DNA of 58,719 bases, from NCBI GenBank assembly GCA_947479645.1, contig CANKAJ010000011.1, positions 1-58,719 on the forward strand. The letters are read 5' to 3'. Numbering within the stretch: the first letter of the stretch is position 1; each line of letters starts with the position of its first letter. The notes under the pieces were generated by a model. The model was not told where the DNA came from. It ran no database searches and worked only from the letters and a program-made list of their open reading frames with translations. A program made the translations under genes and the position numbers. The DNA is from Betaproteobacteria bacterium. Its GTDB lineage: Bacteria; Pseudomonadota; Gammaproteobacteria; Burkholderiales; SG8-39. This document shows, in pieces, positions 19,051 to 26,399 of this stretch.

Positions 19051-19854
19051 ATGGATTACTCACACTATCAGGCACTCAAGATCGAAATCGACGACGGCAT
19101 CGCGGTGGTCACGCTGAACCGGCCAGAACAGCTGAACACCTTCGGTGGCTCCATGCATGGCGAGGTGGAAAATATCTTCGTGGACATGGCCCAGGACGAT
19201 GCGGTCAACACCATCATACTGACCGGCGCCGGCAAGGCCTTTTCCGCCGGTGGCGACATCAAGGCCGCCGCCCAGCGCTTCGGCACCGACGAGGGCTGGA
19301 AGCACATCACCGGCGTCTACTATCGCGCCAAGCGACTGGTGGAAAACATCCTGAACTGCCCCAAGCCGACCATCGCCGCCGTCAATGGAGATGCCATGGG
19401 CCTGGGCACCTCGGTCGCGCTGTGCTGCGACATGCAGGTGGTTTCCGAAACGGCACGCTTTGCCGACACCCACGTCAAGGTCGGACTGGTCGCCGGAGAT
19501 GGCGGTTCGGTCATCTGGCCGCTGCTTATCGGCCCGAATCGCGCCAAGGAAATGCTGATGTGCGCGAAGATCATCTACGGCAAGGAAGCTGCCACCATGG
19601 GTCTGGTCAATCACAGCGTGCCCGCCGATCAGGTCATGGCAAAGTCGATGGAGCTTGCCAAGGTGCTGCGCAGCATGCCACCGATGGCGGTGAAGTGGAC
19701 CAAGGTATCGATCAACAAGATGATCAAGGACCAGTTCAACCTGGTCATGGACGCCGCCATCGCCTACGAGATGTGCTCCATGGTGACCCAGGACCGCGGC
19801 GAGGCCATTCACGCCTTCCTGGAAAAGCGCAAGCCCGAGTACAAGGGCTACTGA
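19051..19854 (+). CDS. Enoyl-CoA hydratase/isomerase family protein
   Basis: The start at 19051 follows AAGGAG at 19039 and begins MDYSHYQALKIEIDDGIAVV, the crotonase N-terminus; the open frame further upstream overlaps the dioxygenase. The 267-residue product shows the oxyanion-hole texts FSAGGDIK (64-71) and GDAMGLGTSVALCCDM (about 112-127). At the second catalytic position it has GLVAGDGGS, where hydratases often carry Glu, so isomerase or another crotonase chemistry is possible. It likely acts on an acyl-CoA in the same pathway as the acyl-CoA dehydrogenase that follows. Confidence 0.92.
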   Translation: MDYSHYQALKIEIDDGIAVVTLNRPEQLNTFGGSMHGEVENIFVDMAQDDAVNTIILTGAGKAFSAGGDIKAAAQRFGTDEGWKHITGVYYRAKRLVENILNCPKPTIAAVNGDAMGLGTSVALCCDMQVVSETARFADTHVKVGLVAGDGGSVIWPLLIGPNRAKEMLMCAKIIYGKEAATMGLVNHSVPADQVMAKSMELAKVLRSMPPMAVKWTKVSINKMIKDQFNLVMDAAIAYEMCSMVTQDRGEAIHAFLEKRKPEYKGY

Positions 19855-19917
19855 GCAGACGACCTGTCGCTGCAGACGCAACTACACCGATAACATCAAC
19901 TCACCGGAGCATTCAGC

Positions 19918-21117
19918 TTGATCCTGCAATTCACTGAAGAAGAAAATTCCTTCCGCCACGAAGTGCGGACCTTTTTCAAAACCGCGATGCCGCAGGACAT
20001 GCGCCAGCGCGTGGTGCTGGGGCAACGCCCCACGCGCGAAGACCTGATCAACTGGCAACGAATCCTGGACCGCAAGGGCTGGGCGGTGCCAATGTGGCCG
20101 GTTGAGTACGGCGGCACCGGCTGGAACGCCGTGCAGCAGTACATCTTCAGTGAAGAACTGCTGCAAGCGCCGGCGCTGGCGCCGCTGCCGCATGTGAACC
20201 AGATCGGCGTCGTTGTCATCGCACAGGGGACCGAGGAACAGAAGCAGCGCTTCCTGCCCAAGATCCGCACCATGGAGTGGTGGTTCTGCCAGGGCTTTTC
20301 CGAGCCAGGATCGGGATCGGACCTGGCCAGCCTGAAAACGCGCGCCGTGCGCGAAGGCGACGATTACATCGTCAATGGCCAGAAGCTGTGGACCTCGCAG
20401 GCGCACCGCGCCGACTGGATGTATGCCCTGGTGCGCACCGATCCCAACGCCCGCAAGCAAAGCGGCATCAGCTACCTGATGATCGACATGAAAACGCCGG
20501 GGATCACGGTGAGGCCGGTGACCTCCATCGACGGCATCCACTACCTGAACGAAGTGTTTTTCGATAATGCGCGAGTGCCGGTCGCCAATCGCCTCGGCGA
20601 GGAAAACAAGGGCTGGGACTACGCCAAGTACACCCTCGGCCACGAGCGCGCCACCATTGCCAAGGTCGGCGTATCCAAAGGCCGCGTGAGCACCGCCAAG
20701 CAACGCGCCGCTTACGTCATGCAAAACGGCAAGCCGCTGTCGGAAGATGCGCGCTTTCGGGAACGTCTCGCTGCGCTGGAGGTGGAACTCAAAGCACTGG
20801 AGATCACCAACATGCGCGTCGTGGCCGAGAGCATGAAGCAACAGGGCCACAAGCAGGACCCCAAATCCTCCGTGCTGAAGATGAAAGGATCGGAACTGCA
20901 GCAGGCCACGCTGGAAATGCTGCTCGATGTCGCCGGCCCGCAGGCCATGCCGAAGCGCGCCGACTTCTATCTGGGTATGGACGATCCTGAGGTCACACAG
21001 CCCGCCTGGACCGCCACGGCGGCCCCGGTTTTCTACATGGGGCGGGCGGTGTCCATCTTTGGCGGATCAAACGAGATACAGCACAACATCATCGCCAAGA
21101 ACGTGCTGGGGCTATAG
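19918..21117 (+). CDS. Acyl-CoA dehydrogenase family protein
   Basis: The 399-residue flavoprotein starts at a TTG (19918) with GGAG about 12 bases upstream. Domain order is the N-terminal helical part (EENSFRHEVRTFF), the middle FAD-binding beta part with WWFCQGFSEPGSGSDLASL near 120-138 and GQKLWTSQAH near 155, and the C-terminal helical part ending FGGSNEIQHNIIAKNVLGL. The first-step oxidation of an acyl-CoA is the family reaction. It closes the Bug - dioxygenase - hydratase - dehydrogenase unit. Right after it the normal gene order breaks down into the scar at 21.1-23.1 kb. Confidence 0.93.
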   Translation: MILQFTEEENSFRHEVRTFFKTAMPQDMRQRVVLGQRPTREDLINWQRILDRKGWAVPMWPVEYGGTGWNAVQQYIFSEELLQAPALAPLPHVNQIGVVVIAQGTEEQKQRFLPKIRTMEWWFCQGFSEPGSGSDLASLKTRAVREGDDYIVNGQKLWTSQAHRADWMYALVRTDPNARKQSGISYLMIDMKTPGITVRPVTSIDGIHYLNEVFFDNARVPVANRLGEENKGWDYAKYTLGHERATIAKVGVSKGRVSTAKQRAAYVMQNGKPLSEDARFRERLAALEVELKALEITNMRVVAESMKQQGHKQDPKSSVLKMKGSELQQATLEMLLDVAGPQAMPKRADFYLGMDDPEVTQPAWTATAAPVFYMGRAVSIFGGSNEIQHNIIAKNVLGL

Positions 21118-21200
21118 ATAACGCGTCCTGGCCGTCAACGCTTCAAATACGGTTCGAACAGGATGATCCAGGATCAGCCTTGTACCGGCGCTGACTCGTC

Positions 21201-21308
21201 CTACAACAGTTTCGCCAGCCCCGGCAGTGCTTCATTCAGCGGCAGCACTTCCACGCCGCGCTCATGCCAGCGGCGCGTGCCGGGATGGAGCAGATAGGCG
21301 AGAACCGG
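21201..21308 (-). pseudogene. Short 3' gene remnant of unknown family
   Basis: A 35-codon frame ends in TAG at 21201. It has strongly coding-like text (YLLHPGTRRWHERGVEVL near its start, ending LPGLAKLL) but no start codon or upstream continuation, because stops lie just before it. It looks like the C-terminal end of a lost gene. The HPGxxRWxxRGV text reminds me of TRAP-type solute-binding protein ends, which is weak. It is part of the debris between the acyl-CoA dehydrogenase and VapC. Confidence 0.35.
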
Positions 21309-21345
21309 TGATCACAATCACTACTTCGATATTCATGCTTCGGCG

Positions 21346-21460
21346 TTATAACCGCGATTTTGATCATTTTCTGCGGATCCGCCATCGCCTCCCTGATGAA
21401 GCCGGTGAATTGTTCCGGCGGGTGGCCGCCGGATTTCGGACCAGCGGCTGACAGTGCGAT
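21346..21460 (-). pseudogene. Decayed Bug gene 3' end, fragment A
   Basis: On the minus strand this stretch translates (one small indel allowed) to text aligning with the C-terminus of the intact Bug protein at 24205-25179: KSGGHPPEQFTGFIREAM against ESGGNTPEQFASFIKEEM, then KMIKIAVITP against KIIKIADIKP. The original stop is lost. It is more diverged than fragment B at 22321-22483, so it is either an older copy or a copy of another paralogue. No upstream Bug sequence remains. Confidence 0.75.
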
Positions 21461-21508
21461 GCGGCCCTCGGCGATCGCGTGAATGCAGCCCGCGGATCGA
21501 GCGCGCTG

Positions 21509-21940
21509 CTACGCGAGGGGATTGGTGACGGCGAGCGCGGGAAACCGGCCGAAATCCCGGTCGACGCTCCACAACTCGCGTGCGCCATGCTGCAAGCAAA
21601 GCGCGGCGATGCGCGCGTCATGCACCATCGGGCCGGCGATACGCCCGGTCTGCAGCAGATCGCGCAGTTGCTGCCAGTGATGGGGAGATTCGGCCAGCAG
21701 CGTCACGCTAGGCGATTCCAGCCAGGCGTCAATCTGGTCGATGGCCGCCGGCAATGGCGTGGGTGGTTTGAAAATTTTGGGATGGGTGACGATGGCGATG
21801 AATTCATGCAGGCATGGCCATGGCAGCGCCCACTGCGCCTTGCCCTCCGCCAACCCCGTCACGCGCTCGCTGGCGCTCGCATGCCATTCGGAATCCTCGC
21901 GGTGTGCATAGACAAGAATATTGGTGTCGACCGCGATCAC
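21509..21940 (-). CDS. vapC: VapC-type PIN-domain toxin
   Basis: The 143-residue product starts at a GTG at 21940 that overlaps the VapB stop in GTGA. PIN-domain acidic residues are in place: Asp5 in IAVDTNILVYA, Glu46 in CLHEFIAI, Asp108 in HDARIAAL and Asp127 in SVDRDFGRF. Known VapC proteins are RNases that cut tRNA or rRNA when released from VapB. All catalytic residues look intact, so it may be active. It lies between two decayed copies of a Bug 3' end, which may mark how it entered or how the region was rearranged. Confidence 0.9.
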   Translation of the reverse strand: MIAVDTNILVYAHREDSEWHASASERVTGLAEGKAQWALPWPCLHEFIAIVTHPKIFKPPTPLPAAIDQIDAWLESPSVTLLAESPHHWQQLRDLLQTGRIAGPMVHDARIAALCLQHGARELWSVDRDFGRFPALAVTNPLA

Positions 21941-22182
21941 GTGCCGCGGCCTTCATAGGCCAGCTCGCGCAATTTGTCCCATGAGGCGCCGCGCAACGGT
22001 TCCTGCAGCCCTTTGCCGCGAAAACTCGCCTTGCGCAGCTTGAACTGGCCGACACTGCGCCGGGATTGCAGGACCTGACGCAGACCGCGCTCGACGAGTT
22101 CGCGAAGCGTCGTGCCGTCACGCAGGGCCGCGCGCCTGGCCTCCTCGAGCAACGGATCCGGAATATCGATGGTTGTCTTCAT
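21937..22182 (-). CDS. vapB: VapB-type antitoxin
   Basis: The start is placed at the ATG at 22182 (81 residues, MKTTIDIPDPLLEEARRAAL), which is the usual ribbon-helix-helix beginning of DUF2191/VapB antitoxins; the longer frame from 22230 adds unlikely residues. The N-terminal 45 residues should bind DNA and autoregulate the operon. The C-terminal tail (KASFRGKGLQEPLRGASW) would wrap the toxin. The stop overlaps the VapC start by four bases, the standard antitoxin-first operon. It is the only visible DNA-binding regulator in the window. Confidence 0.88.
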   Translation of the reverse strand: MKTTIDIPDPLLEEARRAALRDGTTLRELVERGLRQVLQSRRSVGQFKLRKASFRGKGLQEPLRGASWDKLRELAYEGRGT

Positions 22183-22320
22183 GTTGCTAACAATATCACA
22201 CAAGCCATACTGCCATATGGCCATATCCAATCTTCAACAAGATTCCGCTGTTCATTCAATTTGACTGACAAACCGATGCCCGGCAGCGTGCGCAAGAGAG
22301 CGCAGGGACGCGCAATTTAA

Positions 22321-22483
22321 TCACGGCTTGATATCCGCGATTTTGATAACTTTCTCCCACTTCGCCATCTCCTCCCTGATGAAGCTGGCGAATTGTTCCG
22401 GCGTGTTGCCGCCGGACTCCGAGCCATCGGCTTTCAGGCGCTGCTGCATTTCCGGGGTGTTGATGGCCTTGATCGCATCGGCG
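22321..22483 (-). pseudogene. Decayed Bug gene 3' end, fragment B
   Basis: The last 53 codons and the stop of a Bug gene are preserved in frame on the minus strand (INTPEMQQRLKADGSESGG, then NTPEQFASFIREEMAKW, ending KIADIKP-stop). The match to the intact gene at 24205-25179 is nearly exact over about 163 bp and ends abruptly at 22483/24367. Sequence beyond the break is unrelated. It is a recent partial copy, about 1.9 kb from and in the same orientation as its parent. Confidence 0.88.
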
Positions 22484-22584
22484 TGGGCGCCTTGTTTGAT
22501 TAGCTGCTAAAGAAATTCAGTACATTGCCCCACGACAAGCTTGCCAGTCTGGCGTAACAGTCATACACCATCTATCTTCGTTGC

Positions 22585-22704
22585 ATGAGCGATGCAGCGA
22601 GAACCCTTTTCCTGGTGTGCTACGACATCTGCAACCCGAAGCGGCTCTATCGGGTGCACAAATATCTGCTCGGCTATGCTTTTCCAGTTTGTATGAAGCC
22701 CTGA
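22585..22704 (+). pseudogene. cas2: Truncated cas2 remnant
   Basis: From the ATG at 22585 the plus strand reads MSDAARTLFLVCYDICNPKR and then LYRVHKYLLGY. This is the beta1-loop-alpha1 start of a CRISPR Cas2 protein, including the metal-binding Asp of YDI and the RLxRVHKxLxGYG pattern. After GY the match stops: the next bases run through TTTTCCA into a CRISPR repeat, and the frame ends inside that repeat (39 codons; full Cas2 is about 90-100). No cas1 or other cas gene is visible upstream. A deletion has removed the rest of cas2 and any leader. Confidence 0.82.
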
Positions 22705-22772
22705 AATCAAAGGGATTGAGACAAGGCTGTAAAGGCTATGCGGCATTCCTTGGCAATGTTTGTATGAAGCCC
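22687..22772 (+). CRISPR. Relic CRISPR array: one full repeat, one spacer, one broken repeat
   Basis: A 36-bp unit at 22687-22722 starts GTTTGTATGAAGCCC and ends AAGGGATTGAGAC, with a small CCCT/AGGG stem and the ATTGAGAC end typical of repeat 3' handles. After 35 bp of unrelated sequence (22723-22757), the first 15 bases of the unit return exactly (GTTTGTATGAAGCCC, 22758-22772) and then break into thiolase sequence. The repeat-spacer-repeat spacing and the adjoining cas2 start support a CRISPR origin. The array direction is plus, downstream of cas2 as is usual. Confidence 0.8.
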
Positions 22773-22941
22773 AGATGGTCACCAGGCCGTCAATCTGGCT
22801 CTTCTCCAGGCCGGCATCCTTGATGGCGGCATTGATGGCCTGGGCGTACAGCGAATGGGAGCTGCGTCCCAGCGACTTGCCGATATCCGACTCGCCTATG
22901 CCGATAACGGCGACACCGGTTGAATAGCCGTTACTGGCCAT
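22773..22941 (-). pseudogene. Truncated thiolase (acetyl-CoA acetyltransferase/lipid-transfer-type) N-terminus
   Basis: The minus strand has an intact start: GGAGGAG then ATG at 22941. It runs 56 codons (MASNGYSTGVAVIGIGESDI, then SLYAQAINAAIKDAGLEKSQ, IDGLVTIW), which matches the N-terminus of thiolase-like proteins of the SCP-x/lipid-transfer branch. At 22772/22773 the sequence joins a broken CRISPR repeat; the joint shares GGGC. The remaining 320 or so codons are missing. The gene probably belonged with the CoA-pathway enzymes upstream. Confidence 0.82.
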
Positions 22942-23072
22942 GACTCCTCCGAAAGCGGGCATGACTCGAACCAGCGCGTGCGTCGCCTGATTTCCCTGCG
23001 ACACACCCTGCCATCTGTATTAATCAGCGCAACTTTTTTGTATTGGTTTTGGTATTGCGCACCGGAACATTA

Positions 23073-23100
23073 CCCCGCAAATGCTACCACGATTGCGGGG
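23073..23100. terminator. Hairpin after the D-2-hydroxyacid dehydrogenase gene
   Basis: CCCCGCAA (23073-23080) and TTGCGGGG (23093-23100) form an 8-bp stem with a 12-base loop, 19 bp downstream of the minus-strand dehydrogenase stop. No T-run follows on that strand, so termination strength is uncertain. Confidence 0.45.
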
Positions 23101-23118
23101 CGATTCCGCTTCGGCCCT

Positions 23119-24066
23119 CTATGCCAGAACGCGTATCGGATTGCCTACCATAAAGGCGCGCGCATTGGCGACGCAGTCCCCGAAATAAACGCGGTAGCCT
23201 TGCTCCACGACATAGCCGATGTGCGGCGTGGAGATCACCTGGGGCAGGTATCGGAAAGGATGATCCCTGGGCAGCGGCTCCTCTTCAAAAACGTCCACGC
23301 CATACCCGGCAATACGACCCGCCGTCAGCGCGCCAAGCAAAGCCTCCTGATTCACCAGCCGCGCCCTCGAGGTGTTCACCAGATACGTTTGTGGCTTCAT
23401 CTGTTCGAGGTCTGCCTCGTCGACAATGTGGCGACTGCGCTCGCTGAGCGGCATGTGTATGGTGATGGCATCGGCAGTGGACAGGAGTTCCTGCTTGGAC
23501 ACGGCGCGAACGCCCACGGCCTCGGCTCGCTCGGGCGTGAGGTTGGGACTCCAGGCGATCACCTGCATGCCGAATGCCTTGGCCACCTGAGCAACCGGAA
23601 TGCCCAGCTTGCCCAGCCCGATGACGCCCAGCGTGCGTTCCCAGACGGAGTGGCCAAGGCGCATCTGCCAGCCGCCTGCGCGCACGCCGGCGTGCTCATG
23701 GGTCGCCTTGCGAAACAGCGACAGCAGCAGCCACCAGGTGATTTCCACCGTCGCCGTGGCAAACGAGCGCGTCTGGCACACCGTGACTTTCTGCGCGCGC
23801 GCCGTCGCCATGTCGATCGTCACTTCATTGTGACCGCCGGTCGCCAGGATCAGACGAAGACGCGGCAGGCGCTCGAGTATCGGTCGCGTGAGCCGCGTGC
23901 GCTCGCGCGTCAGGCACACCGCATCGAACTCCGACAGGCGCCGGACCAGCAGGTCCGGATCGCTTACGTGATCGGCAAAGGCCACCACCTCGGTGCCCTG
24001 CAATGATCCCCAATCGGCCAATGCAAGCGCCACCTGCTGGTAGTCGTCCAGTATTGCAATACGCAT
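23119..24066 (-). CDS. D-2-hydroxyacid dehydrogenase family protein
   Basis: The 315-residue product has the D-isomer-specific 2-hydroxyacid dehydrogenase layout. The NAD motif GVIGLGKLG lies near 147-155. Catalytic Arg is in VNTSRARLVN, Glu in GVDVFEEEPL and His in STPHIGYV. These enzymes interconvert 2-oxo and D-2-hydroxy acids with NAD(P)H in the cytosol. It is codirectional with the Bug gene at 24205 (138 bp upstream), so the bound ligand may be a hydroxy acid, as inferred from position. It is the first complete gene right of the scar region. Confidence 0.92.
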   Translation of the reverse strand: MRIAILDDYQQVALALADWGSLQGTEVVAFADHVSDPDLLVRRLSEFDAVCLTRERTRLTRPILERLPRLRLILATGGHNEVTIDMATARAQKVTVCQTRSFATATVEITWWLLLSLFRKATHEHAGVRAGGWQMRLGHSVWERTLGVIGLGKLGIPVAQVAKAFGMQVIAWSPNLTPERAEAVGVRAVSKQELLSTADAITIHMPLSERSRHIVDEADLEQMKPQTYLVNTSRARLVNQEALLGALTAGRIAGYGVDVFEEEPLPRDHPFRYLPQVISTPHIGYVVEQGYRVYFGDCVANARAFMVGNPIRVLA

Positions 24067-24204
24067 CGTCTCTGCCTCCTGTTTATGTCGATCGTCGAAA
24101 ACGACACCCGCCCGTGCATGGAGCCGTACTTCGTTCAGAACCTCAGCAGGCGGGAATCCGGAAAGGTTTTTTGATTGACGACAATTATCATTTAAATTGT
24201 TTGA

Positions 24205-25179
24205 TCACGGCTTTATATCCGCGATTTTGATAATTTTCCCCCACTTCACCATCTCCTCTTTGATGAAGCTGGCAAACTGCTCTGGCGTATTGCCGCCGGA
24301 CTCCGAGCCATCGGCTTTCAGGCGCTGCTGCATTTCCGGGGTGTTGATGGCCTTGATCGCGTCGGCGTTAATCTTCAGGATGATCGAGCGCGCGGTCTTC
24401 GCCGGCGCCACCAGGCCGTTCCAGGCCAGCGACTCGAAACCGGCGAGACCGGACTCCTCCACGCTCGGCACCTGCGGCAACCCGCCGCTGCGATGGCGTG
24501 AGGTCACGGCCAGCGGCCTCAGTTTGCCGGCGGTGATCAGCGGCATGACGGCAGTGGTGCCGACGATGACCATGTCGAGCCTTCCGCCCATGAGATCAGT
24601 GAGCGTGGGCGCATTGCCCTTATAGATGATGTGCTGGATTTTGATGCCGGCCATCACGTTGAGCAGTTCACCCGCCAGCTGATTGGGGCCACCCGCCGTG
24701 CCATAGTTGAGCTTGCCTGGCGCTACCTTGGCTGCTGCGATCAGATCACCGATGGCGCGCACCTGCGAATCGGCATTGGTCACCAGCACCAGCGGCGTGG
24801 TGTTGATGAGCGTGATGGGCACGAAATCGGCGATGGCGTCGTAGGGTATTGTCCCGGCATACAGTGTCGGGTTGGATGAGAAGGAGGCCGGCGCAATGCC
24901 CAGCGTGTAGCCATCGGGGGGCGCCTTGGCAGTCGCCAGCAGGCCGATCTGCGATCCGGCGCCGGGGCGATTTTCAATGACCACCTGCTGGCCCCAGATT
25001 TCGGACAAGGGTTTACCCAGGGAACGGGCAATGATGTCGGTGCTGCCGCCGGGTTCAAAGCCGACAATGATACGCACCGCCTTGCCCGGAAAGGACTGAG
25101 CGTGCGCCGGATGCGTGACACAGACCCCCAGCGTGGCAGCAACTGCGAAAGGAATAATGCTCGTGTACAGCTTTGACAT
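24205..25179 (-). CDS. Bug/TctC-family solute-binding protein 7 (parent of the decayed fragments)
   Basis: The 324-residue receptor has a signal peptide ending near HPAHAQ. The loop reads GFEPGGSTDIIAR, with Gly where most have Pro; APPDGYTLGIAPASFSS and HIIYKGNAPTLTDLMGG follow. Two partial copies of its 3' end lie at 22321-22483 (nearly identical) and 21346-21460 (diverged), in the same orientation. This makes it the only Bug gene here with visible recent duplication. It is 65 bp downstream of the next Bug gene on the same strand, and the two may be co-transcribed with HyuAB. Confidence 0.95.
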   Translation of the reverse strand: MSKLYTSIIPFAVAATLGVCVTHPAHAQSFPGKAVRIIVGFEPGGSTDIIARSLGKPLSEIWGQQVVIENRPGAGSQIGLLATAKAPPDGYTLGIAPASFSSNPTLYAGTIPYDAIADFVPITLINTTPLVLVTNADSQVRAIGDLIAAAKVAPGKLNYGTAGGPNQLAGELLNVMAGIKIQHIIYKGNAPTLTDLMGGRLDMVIVGTTAVMPLITAGKLRPLAVTSRHRSGGLPQVPSVEESGLAGFESLAWNGLVAPAKTARSIILKINADAIKAINTPEMQQRLKADGSESGGNTPEQFASFIKEEMVKWGKIIKIADIKP

Positions 25180-25244
25180 GTGTCACCTCCGGCGTTCGGG
25201 TTGAAGCCTTCTGCAACTGATCAGCGATCTACTACCGTACGGGA

Positions 25245-26213
25245 CTACTCGACTTTCAGGCCAAGTTCCTTCACTACTTTGGCATACTTTGCAAATTCCG
25301 TCGCCAGGTGGCGTGCCGCTTCGTCGGGCGTGCTGCCGATGATGTCGTAGCCGTTGTTGGCGAATTTCTCACGCACATCGGGCAGGCTCAACGCCTTCAG
25401 ATAGGCCGCGTTGATCTGGTTCACGATTGCAGCTGGCGTGCCGGCCGGCGCGAAGATGACCGTCCATGAAGTCACTTCAACGCCGGGCACGCCGGCCTCG
25501 GCCATGGTCGGCACATCCGGCATCAGTGTCCAGCGTCGCGCGCTGGTGACAGCAAGGGCACGCAGCTTGCCCGAGGTGACGCTGGGCCGCACCGCCGGAT
25601 CAGCAAAGGTGTAATCGAACTGGCCGCCGAGTATGGCCGGGATGACATCACCGGTGCCCTTGTAGGGAATGTGGATCGAATCGATCTGCGCCGAACTCTT
25701 GAACAACTCGCCGGACACATGCGGGCCGGCGCCGATGCCGCTGGAACCATAGTTGAGTTTGGTCGGCGAAGTTTTCGCGAGTTCAACCAGTTCGCGGACG
25801 GTGCGCGCTTTTGATGACGGCAGCACCACCAGCGTGAACGGCGCGTCGGTGGTGAGCGCAATCGGCGTAAAGCTCTTCAGCGCATCGTAAGGCAGGTTCT
25901 TGTACAGATTGGCCGAGATGACGTGTGACGGGTAACCGCTGTAGAGCGTGTAGCCGTCGGGGGCCGACTTGGCGACGAAGCCGGCCGCGATGGTGGTGCC
26001 AGCGCCGGGCTTGTTGTCGATGACGACGGGCTGGCCCCAGAATTCGCCGAGTTTCTGCACGATGATGCGCGCCTGAGTATCGGCGCCGCCGCCGGGCGCG
26101 AAAGGCAGCACCAGATGCACCGGCTTGTTGGGGTAGGTCTGTGCGGCTGCGCTCTCAGCCAGGCTCAATACGGTGATGATGGTGAATACAATTATTTTAT
26201 ATACCTTCATCAT
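25245..26213 (-). CDS. Bug/TctC-family solute-binding protein 8
   Basis: The 322-residue receptor has a signal peptide ending near SAAAQT and the loop PFAPGGGADTQAR. DNKPGAGTTIAAGFVAKSA, PDGYTLYSGYPSHVI and HIPYKGTGDVIPAILGG follow, the last lacking the usual PA after the glycine. Its C-terminus (ATEFAKYAKVVKELGLKVE) is unlike that of the neighbour at 24205, so the tandem pair did not arise by recent duplication. It lies downstream of HyuB, 186 bp away with a palindromic repeat between, and upstream of another Bug gene. Confidence 0.95.
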   Translation of the reverse strand: MMKVYKIIVFTIITVLSLAESAAAQTYPNKPVHLVLPFAPGGGADTQARIIVQKLGEFWGQPVVIDNKPGAGTTIAAGFVAKSAPDGYTLYSGYPSHVISANLYKNLPYDALKSFTPIALTTDAPFTLVVLPSSKARTVRELVELAKTSPTKLNYGSSGIGAGPHVSGELFKSSAQIDSIHIPYKGTGDVIPAILGGQFDYTFADPAVRPSVTSGKLRALAVTSARRWTLMPDVPTMAEAGVPGVEVTSWTVIFAPAGTPAAIVNQINAAYLKALSLPDVREKFANNGYDIIGSTPDEAARHLATEFAKYAKVVKELGLKVE

Positions 26214-26279
26214 TAGTTACTCCATTTTCAAAATTGAGAATTATTTTGAAATCGCTTCAACAAGGAAAGCTAACAAAAG

Positions 26280-26356
26280 TGTCATTCCGAGTGTAGCGAG
26301 GAATCTGCTTTTGGAACTAACGAAGAAGCGGATTCCTCACTGCGTTCGGAATGACA
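26280..26356. repeat. Dispersed palindromic repeat, copy 2
   Basis: The arms are TGTCATTCCGAG...GCGAGGAATCTGCTT (26280-26310) and GCGGATTCCTCACTGCG with TTCGGAATGACAC (about 26327-26356). They match copy 1 at 8573-8679 but enclose a shorter centre without the extra internal hairpin. GAGTTCTTA follows at 26373, as in copy 1. It lies between HyuB and a Bug gene on the minus strand and could influence mRNA decay or termination in this unit. Confidence 0.8.
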
Positions 26357-26399
26357 CTCTTTCGACCAAAGCGAGTTCTTAAACAAGTCCCCTGCCATT

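Noticed and set aside
21150..21190. tRNA-like GGTTCGAAC text
   Set aside because: No cloverleaf arms can be formed around it.
22500..22584. Possible cas1 C-terminus upstream of the cas2 remnant
   Set aside because: A 17-codon frame ends at TAA near 22558, but its residues do not match Cas1 ends that I know.
22561..23004. A 147-codon minus-strand frame as one gene
   Set aside because: Only the part from 22941 to 22773 is thiolase; the rest is antisense of the CRISPR fragment and cas2 start, so it is a chimera.
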